A stretch of DNA of 13,067 nt from a bacterium UBP6_UBA1177 (GTDB lineage: Bacteria > UBP6 > UBA1177), in contig DBYV01000022.1 of NCBI GenBank assembly GCA_002310995.1, forward strand, positions 1 to 13,067. Reading direction: 5' to 3'. A model generated the notes under the pieces. That model made no database searches, was not told the DNA's origin, and was given only the letters and a program-made list of their open reading frames with translations. Shown piece after piece: positions 1 to 8,800 of the stretch (position 1 is its first letter; each line of letters begins with the position of its first letter). The position numbers and the translations under genes are program-made.

Positions 1-13
1 CGGATTTTCATTT

Positions 14-916
14 TCAAGAAAAAATCCTTTCGCAGTTGGCGAAGTGGGTTTTTGCGATTTTTCCGAGGATTTCTTTCCCGAAATGACTGACCATCTCTTC
101 AAGAAGTTTGTCGGACTCAGGGCCGCTTCCGGGAACGAGCCTGAATTTGTTCTCAAGCACGGTCTCGCTTATCTGGTTTAGTGAAATCAAATATCCGGCG
201 CGTGCTATGACAGAGGCTATCGCAACAGCTGGGTCCTGCTCGGCGCGCACCTGAAAATCGACCGGAATTTTGCCTGCAGCCGCGATTATCCTTGAATTTG
301 CGGAATATGAAGGGGTGAATTTATCAACTAAAACACGCGTTATGTCATCTCTTTTGGCGACAACGTTTGCTATTGCCTTCGAATGTGCCCAAGCCAAAAG
401 ATCAGTGAGATTTTTCCCCTGCTCCGCCAGATTCTGATAAAAGGAATTATATCTTTCCGGCATGATGCGGACCATCGAAAAGGAGTCTCGGAAATCAGCG
501 TTTATTTTTTTATAAGTATCTAATATTTCTTCATCTTTCATTCTTTTACTGTCTTTGGCGCCGAGTTTCAGCAAGGTTTCCTCTTTTTTTCCCAGCAAAA
601 ACGAGCAGACCACAAGCGGTCCGAAAACATCGCCCTTTCCAGCTTCGTCACTGCCTAAAGTTCCAATATTTGTAATGAGTGAAAGAAGCAGCGATTTTAT
701 CTCTGAATTTATTGTGACAACGGAAAATCCTTTTTTTTCAGTGTGATAGACTGCAACAGAAACGAGATTAGCTTCGTCACGTCCCGTTTTAAGTGCCACG
801 CCATAAGGAATTTCCTTAATATTTTCGCTGTTTATCGTATAGCCAGACTCAAGCAGTTTTATATATGCCTTCTCGACAAAATCGGAAAGTGCCTTATCTT
901 TGGAAAACAAATTCAA
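14..916 (-). CDS. rnhC: Ribonuclease HIII
   Basis: This enzyme cleaves the RNA strand of RNA-DNA hybrids (R-loops, primers) in the cytoplasm. The protein has 300 residues, a normal length for RNase HIII. Residues 1 to about 85 fit the TBP-like substrate-binding domain that separates HIII from HII. The catalytic domain opens with the diagnostic DEAGKGD motif at residues 90-96. The expected acidic set is present: D90, E91, D198 (in VDKF) and D228 (in EQDPAVAIAS). The start is a TTG at 914-916, chosen because AGGGAG lies 5 bases upstream and no ATG fits; a second in-frame TTG two codons later is possible but worse spaced. It follows the response regulator with 9 bases between stop and start, and its Shine-Dalgarno overlaps that stop, so translational coupling is likely. 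Stop TGA at 14-16. The family call is very secure; the exact start is less so. Confidence 0.95.
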   Translation of the reverse strand: MNLFSKDKALSDFVEKAYIKLLESGYTINSENIKEIPYGVALKTGRDEANLVSVAVYHTEKKGFSVVTINSEIKSLLLSLITNIGTLGSDEAGKGDVFGPLVVCSFLLGKKEETLLKLGAKDSKRMKDEEILDTYKKINADFRDSFSMVRIMPERYNSFYQNLAEQGKNLTDLLAWAHSKAIANVVAKRDDITRVLVDKFTPSYSANSRIIAAAGKIPVDFQVRAEQDPAVAIASVIARAGYLISLNQISETVLENKFRLVPGSGPESDKLLEEMVSHFGKEILGKIAKTHFANCERIFS

Positions 917-921
917 AACGG

Positions 922-926
922 CTCCC
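922..926 (-). promoter_or_regulatory. Shine-Dalgarno of rnhC overlapping the upstream stop
   Basis: Read on the minus strand, the TAG stop of the response regulator (926-928) runs straight into GGGAG, which sits 5 bases before the TTG start at 916. The shared base makes ribosome hand-over between the two genes likely and supports the TTG start. Confidence 0.6.
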
Positions 927-1303
927 TAAGTATAAAATTGTATGGTTTTTAGCATTTTGTCGTAGTCTACCGGCTTGATGAAAACATCGTCGAAACCTTG
1001 CGCTACAAATTTTTTTCTGTCTTCTTCGAAAGAGTATGCCGTCATTGCAAAAATCGGAACAGCTATTCCCGTCCTCTCCTCTTCAGCCCTCATCAGGCAC
1101 ATCATTTCAGTTCCGTCCATTCCAGGAAGCTGGATATCTGTTATCACTGCAGATAAATTAGAAGTTTCAATATACAATTTCAAAGCTCCGTAGGCATCAG
1201 TCGCCACAAGAACTTCGACACCCCTGCGCTCAAAACTTTTAACGGAAACAATCAGACTAGCCGGATCGTCTTCAACAATTAAAATTTTCAGTTTTTCAGC
1301 CAT
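926..1303 (-). CDS. Single-domain response regulator (CheY-like receiver)
   Basis: A stand-alone receiver domain of 125 residues that would accept a phosphoryl group from a histidine kinase not present in this window. The canonical residues are visible: acidic pocket E11, D12 and D13, phospho-acceptor D56 (in ITDIQLPGMDG), switch Thr T88 (in FAMTAY), switch aromatic F108 and Lys K110 (in FIKP). There is no output domain, so it should act through protein-protein contacts or as a phosphorelay intermediate, like receivers detached from hybrid kinases. I chose the ATG at 1301-1303 because GGAG lies 5 bases upstream. A longer frame from an ATG at 1336 would start inside the predicted -10 box and adds no conserved sequence. 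It is the first gene of an operon with rnhC. Its specific pathway cannot be told from the sequence. Confidence 0.93.
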   Translation of the reverse strand: MAEKLKILIVEDDPASLIVSVKSFERRGVEVLVATDAYGALKLYIETSNLSAVITDIQLPGMDGTEMMCLMRAEEERTGIAVPIFAMTAYSFEEDRKKFVAQGFDDVFIKPVDYDKMLKTIQFYT

Positions 1304-1325
1304 TTCTTCTCCAAAAAAACGCCTG

Positions 1326-1353
1326 ATATTAAGCAATCCCCGTTTTTTTTCAA
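1326..1353 (-). promoter_or_regulatory. Predicted sigma70 promoter of the response regulator-rnhC operon
   Basis: On the minus strand a TTGAAA -35 box (1348-1353) is followed by a 16-base spacer and a TAATAT -10 box (1326-1331). Transcription would start near 1318, giving a leader of about 15 bases that still holds the GGAG of the gene. The shorter start at 1303 is consistent with this placement. Confidence 0.45.
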
Positions 1354-1370
1354 TGAAAAAGGATTCTTAT

Positions 1371-1399
1371 TTGCAAAATTCCCGTTTTTGTGGAATCAT
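1371..1399 (+). promoter_or_regulatory. Possible promoter of the exported helical protein gene
   Basis: TTGCAA (1371-1376) and AATCAT (1394-1399) are separated by 17 bases upstream of the ATG at 1432. The -10 matches consensus at four of six positions, so this is a modest candidate. It lies in the 128-base divergent region shared with the response regulator promoter. A similar stretch, AA(T)TCCCGTTTTT, occurs at about 1335-1350 and again at 1377-1389. Confidence 0.3.
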
Positions 1400-1431
1400 C
1401 AGCCGTTGTAGATTGAAAAGCGGAGGTTTTC

Positions 1432-2745
1432 ATGAAAAAGTATTTGATTTTATTAGTTCTTTTTTGCTCGATTTCTATTTATGCCGATATTTACAAAGAT
1501 GAGGCAAAAAAGATAGCTGCTGACAGAAAACGGGTTGAAGAGATCGAAAAGAAGCTCTCGAAAGATGAAAAAGCGTGCGAAAATCCGTCACAGAACGACC
1601 TTTCGCGTAATGTCGTTACCGAGCTCAAACTCTACTGCGAAGCGAGAGAATCGGCAAAATCGCGTATTCCTGACATCAAGAATCTCCTCGCCGAATACGA
1701 AAATTTTCTCAAAAACTATCTCGAAGAGTGCAAAACCGTCGACACAGACGACAAATACTCCCAATGCGAATCGCTTGACCGGCAGGTCGCAACTGCTGCC
1801 GAAAAACTAAACGACGAAAAGGAGAACTTCAACAGCGATATTGACACGATGGAAAACGCCGCTGAAAGAGCCAAAGACCTCAACAAAAGAAGCAATGACT
1901 CGGAAAAACAGGATTTTAAGAGAAGTGTTTCCAACAATCTTGCGGCTAAAAAAGAACTCGTGCTAGCAATGCAGAAAGGACTTGAGGAAGACAAAAAAGT
2001 ATTCAACAATTCAAAAAGCAAGCTGAATCAATCGCTGAAAAGTGACTCTCCCGATGCCGCTCAGATAGGAAAATCCTTCCTCGGCGGGCTCAACAGCATT
2101 CTGCTTCAAAACAACAATCTGAACAAACTATGCTCTTCAATGCTAAAAACAATAAACGAGGCACAAAATGTCTGCGTCACAAAGCTAAACATGGAAAAAT
2201 GCAGAGCTGCCGAAACAAAAATGGAAAACCTTTTCAACGACGGCAATTCGAAACTTTCGGCATACAAAGACGAGAAAAACAATTTAGTCGCAGTAGAAAA
2301 CGACTACCACAAAGCGGGAATGGGAAACATCCTCGCGAAAACAGAGAACGCGCAGAAGACGATCTCGAGCTATCTGCAGGGCTTGAAAGAGCAGAACAGC
2401 TATCTTAACCAGCAGATCGGAATGAGTGACAACAATACCGAAGTCGTAAAAAGCAGAAACAACAAAAAGCTGCTCGACACATACCTCAAACTTGTCTCGA
2501 CAATGAAGGAACTTGAGAAAGAGAGTTCCTCTTTCATCACTTTTTATGAGGAAAATCTTAACAAACTCGGCACCTTCAACGCGAAATGTGTCGAAGGAAA
2601 ATCGGAATTCACAGCAGAATGCAAAATCGAAGGCGACAAAATCGTCGGCGATATCAATTCAAATGAACCCAAAATCATGAAATACGGGGAAAAATTCAAC
2701 AAACTTAATAAAGATTTGGGTGATTTCTTCAAGAAATTCAAATAA
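1432..2745 (+). CDS. Exported helical protein with paired cysteines, function unknown
   Basis: I do not recognise this family. The 437-residue product starts with a signal peptide: two lysines, a hydrophobic core at residues 4-17 and a likely cleavage after A18. The mature part has no further membrane segment and is rich in Lys, Glu, Asp and Asn with few aromatics, as expected for long helices or coiled coil. Nine cysteines remain after cleavage: 49, 69, 100, 112, 234, 248, 257, 386 and 397. Eight of them form close pairs (49/69, 100/112, 248/257, 386/397), each followed by a charged helical stretch, which suggests disulfide-pinned helical hairpins outside the cytoplasm. The first cysteine of the signal region (C12) does not sit in a good lipobox, so a soluble periplasmic or secreted protein is more likely than a lipoprotein. 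GGAGG lies 5 bases before the ATG. It is divergent from the response regulator and convergent with the amidase gene, so it is probably monocistronic. Confidence 0.85.
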   Translation: MKKYLILLVLFCSISIYADIYKDEAKKIAADRKRVEEIEKKLSKDEKACENPSQNDLSRNVVTELKLYCEARESAKSRIPDIKNLLAEYENFLKNYLEECKTVDTDDKYSQCESLDRQVATAAEKLNDEKENFNSDIDTMENAAERAKDLNKRSNDSEKQDFKRSVSNNLAAKKELVLAMQKGLEEDKKVFNNSKSKLNQSLKSDSPDAAQIGKSFLGGLNSILLQNNNLNKLCSSMLKTINEAQNVCVTKLNMEKCRAAETKMENLFNDGNSKLSAYKDEKNNLVAVENDYHKAGMGNILAKTENAQKTISSYLQGLKEQNSYLNQQIGMSDNNTEVVKSRNNKKLLDTYLKLVSTMKELEKESSSFITFYEENLNKLGTFNAKCVEGKSEFTAECKIEGDKIVGDINSNEPKIMKYGEKFNKLNKDLGDFFKKFK

Positions 2746-5700
2746 TTAAAGGACTATTGCGGAACAGCCGCCTTTTCCGCTTTTTTCTTCATCCGTTTTA
2801 CCACTTTCGGAAGAGTCACTTGAATCATCGGAATCAATCGAATCTGTGCTGTCTGATGTATCTGTTGAATCAGTAGAATCAGACGAGTCTGAACTATCAC
2901 TTGAATCCGACGTATCGGTCGAATCGGCCGTGTCTGTTGAATCTGCATTGTCTTCGTCCGGATTTCCGTTTCCGGTATCTGCAGTGTCTTCATCAGGCTT
3001 TTCGCTTCCTGTATCCGCATCGTCTTCGTCCGGAACGACGCTGTCGGAATCATCATCGGGATCTTCGATAGGATCGTCCGGAGCTTCTTTCGGAGCGATG
3101 CCGAACTCATCAAAAACATATTCCAAAAAATCTTTTTTAATCTCATCATCAAGTATCGTCTCAAACGGGAATCCAAGAACGAAAACTTTTTTGCTGTCGG
3201 TACTTGTTAAAACTCCTGCTCCGAGTGTTTGTGCGTTGTCATAGAAAATGACCGTTTTTCCGGTATTTTCGTCAAACGGAGCTAAAACATCGGCGTATTC
3301 CGCCTGATAGATGTAAGTTCCGTCGTCAAACCAGCCTGATACTGTTGAAAAATCATCAACACCGAAGAAAGTGTAGAGCCCCGATTCGTCAGCGACATAC
3401 TTCGCGTTCAGTGTTTCATTAAAGAACGCTTTGTCGGCTGTATCGCCTTTGTGGTCAAGATCCCACCCTATTTCTGCACCGCTTACGAAAAGCGCGCCGC
3501 CGTTATCGAGATATTCCGTAATTTTTTCCTGTTCCTCATGGTTGAAAGTCTCGTCTGCAGTACTCTGCTCACCTAAGAACCATAGGATAGCATCGTATTG
3601 TGAAGGAATGGGATTGGAACCATAGAACCATGTTCTCGGCATGAAATCAGACGAATATCCGAGTTCGGCTAATAGTGGCGCATAGTATCTCGCATAGTCG
3701 AAACTGTTGATGTGCTCAAGAATGTAGCGGTGATTCGCGCCTGCCCCCTCATTAAAGCGCGGCATGGCGTTGTCGATACGCTCGAAACCGTCGACAATAA
3801 GGATGTTCGCTTCTTTTTTCTTTGACACAACTATCGGTGCTACCGCGCTCGGAAACGAGACTCCCCCTTTATTGTAGGCAAGAACTCTGACATATAACAC
3901 CGTTCCGTCAGGATAATCATCAAGAACGAAAACTTCCTGAGTCGATGTTGTTTCAACTCTGTCATCGAACGACACGCCGTCAAGAGAAGTCTGCACGATA
4001 TAGCCTTCGGGAGCATCTCCCAGATAGCGGTCTTCATCAGTTTCCGGAGCATCCCATCGCAACATTGCCAGCTTTGAATTGTTATATGTAATAGCCGCCA
4101 GATTCCGAGGACTACCCGGAAGAAAAACAGCCTCAGTGCCGTCTTTCTGTGCAAAATACTGAACTATCGCCTGATACGCCGCACGGGACGCGATATCGCG
4201 GTATTTCGGGTTTTTCAGCATAGCAGCGTCGGTTGACGAAGTATGAAAGGCAAGTTCGACAAGACATGACGGCATTTCGTTGTTGTAGGCAGGATTTATT
4301 TCGCCGAAGTACGCGCTGTAGATTCCTCTTCCGTATTTTTTATAATCGGGATCAAAAAGTGTCTGAACAGATTTTAAAATCCTTTCCTGAACCAGAGCGG
4401 CAAGTTCCTCGCTTCCCGCAGCAGCCTGCCCTGCTTCATAGCCTACCCCGGCTGCCTGATTACTGTAGATCCATGTCGAAAGCCCGGTAACGCTCGAATC
4501 GTCAACCGCATTCGAATGGATCGCGATATAAAGCGAATCGTCATAACCGGCTTCATTCTCCCACGCAGCCCAGCGGCTTCTAGCCGAAACATCGTCGTCA
4601 CGGTCGTTTTCGACATAGTGATAAGTCGTTCCGCTCGGTCCGCCCAGGAACTGGACATTGTGCGTCGCCGACTCTTCCCAGCGCGGCTTGCCCGAAGTTG
4701 AAGTTCCGCGCTTTATAAGGCCGGTCCCGCCGCCGAAACGGACTGCATCGGCAATAATTATGCTGCTTGTGCCGGAAATCGTAACAGAGCCGTTTTCCTT
4801 CGACAAGCCTTTGCGGAAATAGAACTGCCCGAGATCGATCCATGTGCTTCCGTGGTGCTGCTGGTTTACCGTGACTTCTGACGAACCGCCGGCATGTTTA
4901 ACAGTATAGACCGCAGAATCAGTCCTGTTAGAACCGGCTCTGTAACTAACGTAAACATGATAAAATCCGTCTTCAGGAATATTGGCCGTCCAGCGCGCCC
5001 ATGCACCGCTTTCCGCATTTGCATAGCGGTATCCTCCGCTTACCATCGGATTCACATCGCGCAAAATCGGATAGACCTGTCTTCCGTAACCTGTCGAATC
5101 GGAAGTCGTCCAGCTGCCGCTTTCTTCATAAATTCCTTCCTGTGCTTCATAATCAGTGCCGTCGGCCTCATCTATTATCACCATATTTTCCTGACGGTCT
5201 CTTTCACGCGCCGAAAAAACCATTGCACCGGCATTCTGGAGATACGGGATCAGAAAGTAGCTGACGATCTCGGCGTTGGAATCGTCTTCACGCATTCCCT
5301 GAGAAACATCGCGCTGAGTCGCCCATTTCGAAGTGGAAGTATGATAAGTCCAGCCGTGACCGGCACTGACAAAAAGCGTCTTGCCGGTCAGTGCACCGGT
5401 GATGTTTCCGTGTCTGACCTGCGGAACAAGCGATTTTTTCAAAGGTTTCGAGGCTCCGCCTTCGTATCCGTCTTCTTTTTTGGGGACAGACGGCATTTTC
5501 GGCAGGAATTCGGTCACATGTCTGTATTCACCGTCCTTCTCTGTTCTAAACATAATATTCAGATGACCGAAATCGATCTTCAATGAAATCAGCGAGTTAA
5601 CATAAAGTCTGCTCAGTTCTTCAAGTTTCATATCGTCGAAACCGGCAAGATATTTCTCCGGGACCGTGATATAAACCGAAACCTTGTCTGCTCCGGTATC

Positions 5701-5826
5701 AAGCGAAACCCTGTCAACCGAAATCCCTTTCACCTCAAAATTCTTGATCGGAATATCGATTTCGACCGCAAAAACTGAGGAAAAACAAAAAAGCATAAAA
5801 ATAAGAACAAAAATTCTTTTTTTCAT
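2746..5826 (-). CDS. Exported N-acetylmuramoyl-L-alanine amidase-like protein with golvesin insert, Fn3 and GATase-like domains
   Basis: A large cell-surface or secreted hydrolase of 1026 residues. Residues 1-20 are a signal peptide (cleavage after VFA). About 21-140 is an unassigned N-terminal region. An Amidase_3-type zinc amidase follows, split in two: H157 (in SAGHGW) and E180 (in MREDDSN) in the first half, H437 (in IAIHSNA) and E524 (in LVELAFH) in the second. These match the two His, metal Glu and catalytic Glu of the family, so it looks active, probably on the amide bond between muramic acid and the stem peptide. Between the halves, about 218-370 is a golvesin C-terminal-like beta domain ending in IADAVRFGGG. 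An Fn3 domain (about 571-668), a GATase/ThuA-like domain (about 671-910, with NGGALFVSGAEIGWD) and an acidic tail (911-1026) follow. The layout resembles Bacteroidota proteins often labelled xanthan lyase. The start ATG has GGGGG 6 bases upstream. It lies 24 bases after the PPDK-like gene, with no visible promoter between. The tail ends oddly in GKGGCSAIVL. Confidence 0.85.
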   Translation of the reverse strand: MKKRIFVLIFMLFCFSSVFAVEIDIPIKNFEVKGISVDRVSLDTGADKVSVYITVPEKYLAGFDDMKLEELSRLYVNSLISLKIDFGHLNIMFRTEKDGEYRHVTEFLPKMPSVPKKEDGYEGGASKPLKKSLVPQVRHGNITGALTGKTLFVSAGHGWTYHTSTSKWATQRDVSQGMREDDSNAEIVSYFLIPYLQNAGAMVFSARERDRQENMVIIDEADGTDYEAQEGIYEESGSWTTSDSTGYGRQVYPILRDVNPMVSGGYRYANAESGAWARWTANIPEDGFYHVYVSYRAGSNRTDSAVYTVKHAGGSSEVTVNQQHHGSTWIDLGQFYFRKGLSKENGSVTISGTSSIIIADAVRFGGGTGLIKRGTSTSGKPRWEESATHNVQFLGGPSGTTYHYVENDRDDDVSARSRWAAWENEAGYDDSLYIAIHSNAVDDSSVTGLSTWIYSNQAAGVGYEAGQAAAGSEELAALVQERILKSVQTLFDPDYKKYGRGIYSAYFGEINPAYNNEMPSCLVELAFHTSSTDAAMLKNPKYRDIASRAAYQAIVQYFAQKDGTEAVFLPGSPRNLAAITYNNSKLAMLRWDAPETDEDRYLGDAPEGYIVQTSLDGVSFDDRVETTSTQEVFVLDDYPDGTVLYVRVLAYNKGGVSFPSAVAPIVVSKKKEANILIVDGFERIDNAMPRFNEGAGANHRYILEHINSFDYARYYAPLLAELGYSSDFMPRTWFYGSNPIPSQYDAILWFLGEQSTADETFNHEEQEKITEYLDNGGALFVSGAEIGWDLDHKGDTADKAFFNETLNAKYVADESGLYTFFGVDDFSTVSGWFDDGTYIYQAEYADVLAPFDENTGKTVIFYDNAQTLGAGVLTSTDSKKVFVLGFPFETILDDEIKKDFLEYVFDEFGIAPKEAPDDPIEDPDDDSDSVVPDEDDADTGSEKPDEDTADTGNGNPDEDNADSTDTADSTDTSDSSDSSDSSDSTDSTDTSDSTDSIDSDDSSDSSESGKTDEEKSGKGGCSAIVL
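2759..2786 (+). terminator. Intrinsic terminator of the exported helical protein gene, inside the opposite CDS
   Basis: On the plus strand GCGGAA (2759-2764) pairs with TTCCGC (2775-2780) around a 10-base loop, followed at once by six T (2781-2786). It begins 14 bases after the TAA of the plus-strand gene. It lies wholly inside the 3' coding end of the convergent amidase gene, so those bases serve both purposes. A shorter competing hairpin, GCGG (2759-2762) with CCGC (2768-2771), is also possible. The stem is only 6 pairs, hence moderate confidence. Confidence 0.5.
2806..2946 (-). repeat. Low-complexity Asp-Ser/Asp-Thr coding repeat
   Basis: About 47 codons at the end of the amidase gene (residues about 961-1007) alternate Asp with Ser or Thr in two- and three-residue steps. 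The codons differ from unit to unit (TCA, TCG, TCT, AGT, ACA), so the protein pattern is kept while the DNA is only loosely periodic. This fits an acidic, flexible spacer that holds the catalytic part away from the cell surface, or a calcium-binding or glycosylated stalk. It is preceded by a related stretch of three PDED-type units. Confidence 0.8.
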
Positions 5827-5850
5827 GTTTTACCCCCTAAATTTCAGGTT

Positions 5851-8800
5851 TTATCCGTAAATAAATCCTCTCCTTCCGTCAATTGTAAGGGTGCAGAGTA
5901 CGTTTCTCGTCTCTCCTCCGAAAGTGAAGGTCTTGTTGACTTCGTCCAAAGTGAGCGATTTGCAGTTTACAACACCGATTTTACCGAGTCTGACAGCCGT
6001 TACTGCCGCATGAGAAGTTGCGCCGCCGCGGGAAGTGAGAAGTCCGTCAGCTTCAAAGATCATGTCGATATCGTCGCTGACTGTATCAGGACGCATAACA
6101 ATTATTTTTTCTCCAGGATAAAGCTGTTTGCACTTTTCAATATCCTCCATCGAGAATACTACTCTTCCAGTGAGAACATTGTTGCCAATGCCGGTACCCT
6201 CACCTATTACATTAAGATTGTCAGGAACAAGCTCTTCCTGCATGAGGTCATTCTGGTGGTAAGAACGGATTTGCAGGATGTGGAGGTCTTTTTTCTTCGA
6301 CGTTTCAAAAGTGAACTCAATTTCCTGATGGCCGAAGCCTCGCTTGTTGATTAATTCATTGGAAATTTCATTAAGTGCCGAATATATTTCAGGAAAATCT
6401 TTTTCCATGCTGATATTGGGAGCATTTTTCATATTGATTCTCTGCTTTTCGGAGACAGGATACGGATGAACAAGACCGCCGACGATATCCTCGCCTTGAG
6501 AACACATTACAAAATCGCCGTAAAGACAGACTTTTCTGCCTCGTCCACTAGGCTCACGCGTGAAAACAACACCTGTTCCGGAATCGTAGTTGATGTTTCC
6601 GAGAACCATTTTCTGCACAATTACAGCCGTTCCCCACTCGCTTGCAATATGTAGTTTGTCGCGGTAAACCAAAGCGCGGCGCGAATTCCACGAATCGAAT
6701 ACCGCATGGATAGAGGTAAAAAGCTGTTTGTGGAGATTCTGCTCGAATTGAACATTCTGGCTTTCAAGAATCTTCATATATTCCTTAGCAACCAGTTTCA
6801 TAACTTCAGGTTTGAAACCGATTTTCTTTTCTACTCCGTAAACTTTCTTGAAATCAGCTATAACCTTGTCGAAAAGATCTCTATCGATGCCGAAATTCAT
6901 GCCCCATGTCTGGATCAGACGACGGTAGCAGTCCCAGGAAGTCCAGCCGTAATTTTCCTTTTTGGCAAGCTGTTCGACAAACTCATCATTCATTCCGACA
7001 TTGAGGAAAGTGTTCATCGCGCCGGGCATCGACATTGCCGAACCACTGCGGACCGAAAGCATAAGCGGATTGTTCGGGTTCCCGTACTGAAGCCCAGTTT
7101 TTTCCTCGAGAATGCCAAGTTCATCAGATATTGTCGTATAGATTTCCTTTTCGATTTCGGGGTGCTTCATCAAGGCCTCGCGACGCCTGAAAAGCTCGGT
7201 AGTGAGGATGAATCCGTGCGGAACAGGCATTCCGTATTCCTTGATTCTTTTAAGGAAATAGCCTTTCGCGCCGAAGAAAACCTGATTGTCGAGCTCGTCA
7301 TCTTTTTTGTCGATCTCAGAAATTATCGATTTGCGCTTGTAGGTCATGATCATGTGGATGTCTTCCTGCGTCAGATTCTTCGGAATACCGTGCAGGATTG
7401 AAAGGACATAGTTTATCAAGCTGTCGATCTGCTGCATGAGGAACGACGAAGAAATAATGTCGCGGTAGAATTCCTCACTCTTTTTGTGGATTATCTTTTC
7501 CCTGTCCTTCTCCGACGAAACGGAGAGATTGTGCTTTTCGATATACTGCTCGAGGACGATTTTGAGGTTCTGGTCGTGGATCCCGAGGAAATAGTCGTAG
7601 ACGATTTTGCTCAGGTCCTCGGCAAAGAACTCGAAAATGTTGGTGTACTGGTGCAGCGAGAAACTTGAGGAAACAAGGCTGTATTCGAGCATTTTGAGGT
7701 CGGAATTGAAGCTTTCGCTCGTGATACCGCCGAGAGCCAAACCTTCTCTGAAAAGCTCGAGAATTTCGCAGGTTTCACGCAGGTTGTCGGCCGAGACATA
7801 AGGAAGTTTCGTCGTGGAGACAAGCTTTTCAACCATCGTGGAAACGAGCTGCTCCATTCTGTAAATCATGCCAAGAGCCTCAAATTTCGGCTCGCGGTAT
7901 TCGCCGTACATTGAAGGAATTCCTATCGCGATGTGGCGTTTGTAGTAGATATTTTCAACTCCTTCGGTCTGCTCTTCCGAAAGAACAGTCTTTTTGAGTG
8001 CAGACATGATTTTAAAAGCGATTCTTACCGCATTTTTCCAGTCAGAAGCGTTCATTGCAGCTTCGAACTCGTCTATTGTCGCCTGATGTATATATGTAAT
8101 TTTCTTAAGTTTTTTAGCGATGTCACCCGGATTGAGATAATACTTTTCCTTAAGAAGCAGATAAATATTGAAAAGATATCCCACTTTCTTCTGCTCAACC
8201 TCGTGACCTGCTCCGAAATCAGCGATAATCTTCTCTACTTCCGCAGGTTTCATCGTGAAAAGTGTCTCGTAATCGCCTCCTGCTCTGCTCGTGACAAAGC
8301 GCGCGACTTCGTGCAGGCCTTCATACATCTCGCCTTCAGGTTCGAGGGTTTCATATATCTCATCCGGAATTTTGTTTTTGAGATGCTCTTTTTTACCGGT
8401 GAGCCAGAAAACGAAGACGTCTTTCGCAAGCTGGATGTGGGTGTTGTTGCTCTCGGCGTGGATCTGCTTTCTCAAGAAGTGTGTCAGAAGATCTTTTCTA
8501 TGGCAGATTTCATCAATCGCGGTCGAAATTTTACGGAGCTCTCCCTCCGCTCCGATTTCGTTGAAGTAAACAGGGAAAAGAACGGCAATCTGGCGCGCGA
8601 TATGGTATGCCGGCGCAATCTGGCTGTTGAGGAACTTCGTGACATCGCTCTGGAAAAGGTCGGTATCAGAAATAAAAACGCCGCCGATTCTGAGGTTTAC
8701 AAGGAGAGCAGAAAGAAGTTTAGTGCTTTTCGACGGGTTTACCTCAATTATTTCAAGCCATGTCCTGATGTTTTTAACGTGATTTTTGTCAACAATCATC

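Noticed and set aside
1..11. An ATG on the minus strand (9-11) just after the rnhC stop that might start another operon gene.
   Set aside because: Only three codons are in the window and there is no convincing Shine-Dalgarno; too little to call a gene.
2723..2737. Perfect 7-base inverted repeat ATTTCTT-C-AAGAAAT near the end of the exported helical protein gene, considered as a terminator for the amidase gene.
   Set aside because: AT-rich stem with almost no loop and no T tract after it on the minus strand.
4894..5586. A 230-codon plus-strand frame opposite the amidase gene.
   Set aside because: Shadow of a strongly supported CDS with conserved catalytic residues on the other strand; the translated product is not recognisable.
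6706..7401. A 231-codon plus-strand frame opposite the ATP-grasp region.
   Set aside because: Overlaps the best conserved part of the PPDK-like gene and arises from the same codon bias.
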